Virus record (IMG/VR): IMGVR_UViG_3300047557_000550
Location: 1 to 25,371 of that record
Source: a virus
DNA length: 25,371 bases
Direction: 5' to 3' (one strand)
The notes below the pieces were generated by a model, which did not search any database, was not told where the DNA came from, and saw nothing but the letters and a program-made list of their open reading frames with translations. A program made the translations under genes and the position numbers. This document shows, in pieces, positions 22,695 through 25,371 of the stretch (its first letter is position 1; every line of letters begins with the position of its first letter).

Positions 22695-23669
22695 ATGGGA
22701 CGAAGATTAGCAGCAGGAGTAGCTGGTACAAGCGGGTTAGGTACGCTATCGGTAACTTCTAGCACAATTTCTACAACAACAACCAACGGCGACCTAACTT
22801 TAGATCCAAATGGTTCTGGCGGCGTCTTAGTAGTCGGCGATCTTACAATCACCGATCAAAGCGATCTAAGACTTCGAGAATCATCTGGTAACGGGACTAA
22901 CTATCTTGCTATGCAGGCTGCTGCTAACATGGCTGCTAATTATACCATAACTTGGCCGTCGGCGGTAGCAGCCGGTGCAGGATATTACCTTGCTTCAGAT
23001 ACTAATGGTACTTTGAGCTGGTCAGCTTTTCCTACTGCTGGTTTAACAACAAGCGATCCGGGAGCATCAGCAACTGTACATTATCCATTATTTGAAACAA
23101 ATTCTGGTAGTGTTCCGTCTGGATCTGTTTCAACACTAAAAGCAAGATCAAACTTAACATTTGTTCCTAGTACAGGAGAATTGTTTAGCAGTGTGGGTCA
23201 TCATCCTAATATCTATGGTAGTACGTCGTCTAGCGGAACTATCACTATCCGAGGAACTAGTAATGCAACTAAAGCCAGTGCTTCAGTACTAATGACAGAT
23301 GCAGTTACATCAAATTCTACCTCAACAGGAACACTGGTAGTTACAGGCGGAGTTGGCATTAGCGGTCAAATGACAGCAACCACTATCGTTGAAACTTCTA
23401 GTATAGCGTTTAAAGAAAATATAAATCCGATCGAAAATGCTTTAAATTTGATCATGCAACTAGACGGTGTAACTTATGATCGTAAAGATAATCGAGAGCA
23501 CGAAGCTGGATTGATTGCTGAAAAAGTTTATACAGTGGCTCCTGATCTTGTCAGTTTAGATGCGAATGGTAAACCATACGGAATTAAATATACTAAGCTA
23601 GGAGCGTATTTGTTAGAAGCTATTAAAGAGATAAATTTAAAATTAGAAGATTTTAGGAATTCTAGATAA
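22695..23669 (+). CDS. Tail fibre with C-terminal peptidase S74-type intramolecular chaperone
   Basis: This is a 324-residue fibre protein. The N-terminal and middle regions are beta-rich (GDLTLDPNGSGGVLVVGDL, shared with the 6097/7328 fibres). The C-terminal 90 residues match the intramolecular chaperone of endosialidase-type fibres: S235-S-I-A-F-K240-ENINPIENAL, LDGVTYDRK, AGLIAEKV, APDLVSLD, IKYTKLGAYLLEAIKEI. In that family the chaperone trimer folds the fibre and then self-cleaves at a Ser five positions before a Lys; Ser235 and Lys240 keep this spacing. Cleavage would release a mature fibre of about 234 residues. The usual Asp and Arg after the Ser are replaced by Ser and Ala. The stop overlaps the next start (TAATG), implying coupling to the glycine-rich protein. 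The ribosome binding site is AAGGCGGG. Confidence 0.9.
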   Translation: MGRRLAAGVAGTSGLGTLSVTSSTISTTTTNGDLTLDPNGSGGVLVVGDLTITDQSDLRLRESSGNGTNYLAMQAAANMAANYTITWPSAVAAGAGYYLASDTNGTLSWSAFPTAGLTTSDPGASATVHYPLFETNSGSVPSGSVSTLKARSNLTFVPSTGELFSSVGHHPNIYGSTSSSGTITIRGTSNATKASASVLMTDAVTSNSTSTGTLVVTGGVGISGQMTATTIVETSSIAFKENINPIENALNLIMQLDGVTYDRKDNREHEAGLIAEKVYTVAPDLVSLDANGKPYGIKYTKLGAYLLEAIKEINLKLEDFRNSR

Positions 23670-24703
23670 TGGCAACATTAAAAAATACTACTATTCAAGG
23701 TAGTGGTTGGGTACAGTTACCAGCAGGAACCACAGCGCAGCGGCCATCGTTAGGATCAGGCGATCGTGCTATCAGATATAATACAGACAATGATGCCAAC
23801 GGCAGAAGAATCGGAACAGAATTATGGAACGGAAGTTCCTGGTCACAACTAGCTGTAGAACAAGATTCAAGCAGAAAACCGACGATAGTTTCTTTTAATG
23901 CAACAGGCCCAGCCACATTTAATGTTCCTGTTGGAGTTGACAGAGTTCATGTTTTAGTAGTCGGCGGCGGAGGTGCTGGCGGAGTTTTAGGAGGCGGCGG
24001 AGGTGCTGGCGGCTTTGTAGAATTAACAGATGTGCCAGTCACGCCCGGAGGAACAGTAGCTGTGGTAGTAGGAGCTGGTGGACCAGGGAGTGATGGAAAT
24101 ATTGATAATAAAACTGGTCAAAATTCTTCTTTTGGTAGTATCATAGCCTACGGAGGTGGTGCAGGCGCAGGACATCCCGGAAACGGATATGGCGGCGGCG
24201 GAAGCGGAAGAAGCGGAGCGTCCGGAGGAGGAGCAGCATATACACACCCCGGCGGCGTCGGCGGAGCATCGAGTTACCCAACTGGAACTCAAGGTTGGCC
24301 GGGAGGAGATGCTCCCGGCGGGCCACCACATGCGATGGGAGGCGGCGGCGGAGCCAGTAGTCAAGGATATCCAGGATTCGGATATGGTAGAGGCGGTATG
24401 GGCGGTATGGGAGCTGCCAGCGGTATTACCGGAAGCATCAAATGGTATGCCGGTGGTGGTGGCGGTGGTGCTCACGGACCACAATCTTCTGGAGGTTTTG
24501 GAGGAATCGGTGGTGGCGGTTCCGGTTCCGGTTCCACAGCATTTGAAGATGGTACTTTTAAACAATGGAATAGAGGATATGGTCCTCCAAGTCCCGGAGC
24601 AAAAAATACAGGCGGTGGAGGTGGAGGCGGCGGCCACACAGGAGGCAACCCCTACGGTGGAGGCGGCAATGGCGGTCCCGGAGTAGTTATAGTTCGTTTT
24701 TAA
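23669..24703 (+). CDS. Glycine-rich tip adhesin-like protein
   Basis: This is a 344-residue protein. Residues about 1-60 hold the shared fibre module (VQLPAGTTAQRP ... DRAIRYNT ... ELWNGSSWSQLA). A strand segment VSFNATGPATFNVPVGVDRV then leads to a glycine-rich domain of about 245 residues with runs such as GGGGAGG, YGGGGSG and GGGGGGGG, interspersed with His, Tyr and Ser. Such glycine-rich regions in phage tip adhesins (for example the gp38 type of some T-even phages) pack as polyglycine-II helices with variable exposed loops that bind receptors. Placement directly after an S74-type fibre, with overlapping stop and start, supports a fibre-tip role. The GGN codon bias creates long spurious open frames on both strands. 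No membrane or signal segment. Receptor-binding function is inferred. Confidence 0.87.
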   Translation: MATLKNTTIQGSGWVQLPAGTTAQRPSLGSGDRAIRYNTDNDANGRRIGTELWNGSSWSQLAVEQDSSRKPTIVSFNATGPATFNVPVGVDRVHVLVVGGGGAGGVLGGGGGAGGFVELTDVPVTPGGTVAVVVGAGGPGSDGNIDNKTGQNSSFGSIIAYGGGAGAGHPGNGYGGGGSGRSGASGGGAAYTHPGGVGGASSYPTGTQGWPGGDAPGGPPHAMGGGGGASSQGYPGFGYGRGGMGGMGAASGITGSIKWYAGGGGGGAHGPQSSGGFGGIGGGGSGSGSTAFEDGTFKQWNRGYGPPSPGAKNTGGGGGGGGHTGGNPYGGGGNGGPGVVIVRF

Positions 24704-24715
24704 CAGTGGAATAAT

Positions 24716-25371
24716 ATGGCAAATTTACAATCACCAACATCAGCATCGAGCACGGGTGCATTAATATTACCTACAGGAACAGGAGCTCAAGCTCCTACCA
24801 TCACATCAACATTAGTATCTTTTACATCTACAGGTCCCGGAACTTGGACAGTACCTTCCGGTGTGACAGAGGTAGAAGTCTTAGTTGTCGCTGGAGGCGG
24901 AGGTGGTGGAAGCGGAAATCCCTCAGCAGACGGAAACGGAGGGGGAGGAGCTGGAGGTATAGTCTATGCTCAAACATATGCTGTTACTCCTGGTGGATCA
25001 ATACCGTACAGTGTAGGAGCTGGTGGTAGTGCTGGACCAAATTCTAACGGGGCAGGATTAAAAGGCGGAAATGGATCTCCAAGCGTATTTGGAGTCTTAA
25101 CAGCTATAGGAGGAGGAGGCGGCGGAAACGGCCAAGGAGCCACTGGAAATTTTCTTTCAGGCGGATCAGGAGGTGGCGCAAGTTGTTCTGGCGGCCCTCC
25201 AAGCAGTGCTGCACCTTTTGCAGGAGGTTCCGGAATACAAGGTTCCGGCGGACCTAATTCAATATTTTCTCAAGGATTCGGCCACCCCGGCGGCGATGCC
25301 TTTCCGGGTAACGGTCCTGGGGGTGGCGGCGGCGGTGGCGGTGGTGCCGGCGAGCGAGGAGGAAGTCCAGC
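24716..25371 (+). CDS. Second glycine-rich tip adhesin-like protein, 3' end beyond window
   Basis: ATG 24716 opens a frame with no stop to the last base (218 complete codons), so the gene is cut by the window edge. The start has a weak TGGA upstream and lies 12 nt after the previous stop. Residues about 15-30 (ALILPTGTGAQAPT) resemble a shortened form of the PxGTxAxRP module. LVSFTSTGPGTWTVPSGV then matches VSFNATGPATFNVPVGV of the preceding protein. EVLVVAGGGGGGSG and many Gly-rich runs with Ser, Asn and Pro follow (GGGGGGNG, GGSGGGASCSGG). It is a diverged tandem paralogue of the 23669 product and probably another receptor-binding tip. Its full length and stop are unknown. Confidence 0.85.
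   Translation, partial: MANLQSPTSASSTGALILPTGTGAQAPTITSTLVSFTSTGPGTWTVPSGVTEVEVLVVAGGGGGGSGNPSADGNGGGGAGGIVYAQTYAVTPGGSIPYSVGAGGSAGPNSNGAGLKGGNGSPSVFGVLTAIGGGGGGNGQGATGNFLSGGSGGGASCSGGPPSSAAPFAGGSGIQGSGGPNSIFSQGFGHPGGDAFPGNGPGGGGGGGGGAGERGGSP

Noticed and set aside
24023-24637. 204-residue minus-strand open frame in the glycine-rich gene
   Set aside because: It is an antisense shadow of glycine codons; Ser/Thr/Ala-rich, no ribosome binding site, and no other minus-strand gene exists in the window.
24156-24686. 176-residue open frame overlapping the glycine-rich gene on the + strand
   Set aside because: GGN-rich coding sequence lacks stops in shifted frames; the product is low-complexity Ala/Val/Glu with no start signals.
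1-25371. CRISPR arrays, insertion sequences or integrase attachment sites
   Set aside because: No regularly spaced direct repeats with unique spacers, no transposase or integrase frames and no terminal inverted repeats were found.

Overview
The window looks like part of the late structural region of a T4-like, tailed, contractile-type bacteriophage. Three consecutive genes at the left end match the T4 head-assembly order: prohead protease (gene 21), scaffold core (gene 22) and major capsid protein (gene 23). All supported genes are on the + strand, tightly packed, often with start and stop codons touching, and AT-rich. The host cannot be read from the sequence. The style of the structural proteins resembles T4-like phages of marine and freshwater bacteria, including cyanophages, but no host-derived gene is present to decide this.

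Layout. 1-3266 is the head module: the 3' end of a low-complexity protein (perhaps a prohead core protein), then genes 21, 22 and 23. A strong intrinsic terminator (3293-3316) closes it. A small alpha-helical protein of unknown role follows (3336-3602). From about 3600 to the right edge the window is one long fibre/adhesin locus. It holds a small virion-type protein (3676), a fibre-like protein (4074), a small beta protein (5118), three fibre proteins (5519, 6097, 7328; the last two are tandem paralogues), two more small proteins (8385, 8728), two giant paralogous multidomain proteins of 1843 and 2553 residues (9117, 14676), another small beta protein (22353), a fibre with a C-terminal peptidase S74-type chaperone domain (22695), and two glycine-rich tip-adhesin-like proteins (23669, 24716). 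The last runs off the window.

Regulation. T4-type late promoter motifs (NATAAATA) lie in intergenic positions at 3601, 7204 and 14649, and would divide the fibre locus into at least three late transcription units. The unit at 7204 has an unusually long leader (about 110 nt) with a 5' hairpin. The loop of that hairpin is perfectly complementary to codons 3-5 of the downstream gene.

How it works together. Genes 21-23 would build and mature the prohead. The downstream proteins look like a modular host-recognition apparatus assembled from recurring parts: sugar-binding-like N-terminal repeats, beta-helix segments, Cys-containing helical repeats, six-bladed propellers, a GTxAERP-type module, a VPTQRAI module and glycine-rich tips. 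The most striking feature is nested module insertion in the 2553-residue protein. Small domains have been dropped into the middle of other domains, and the shorter paralogue preserves the uninterrupted state at one of these sites.
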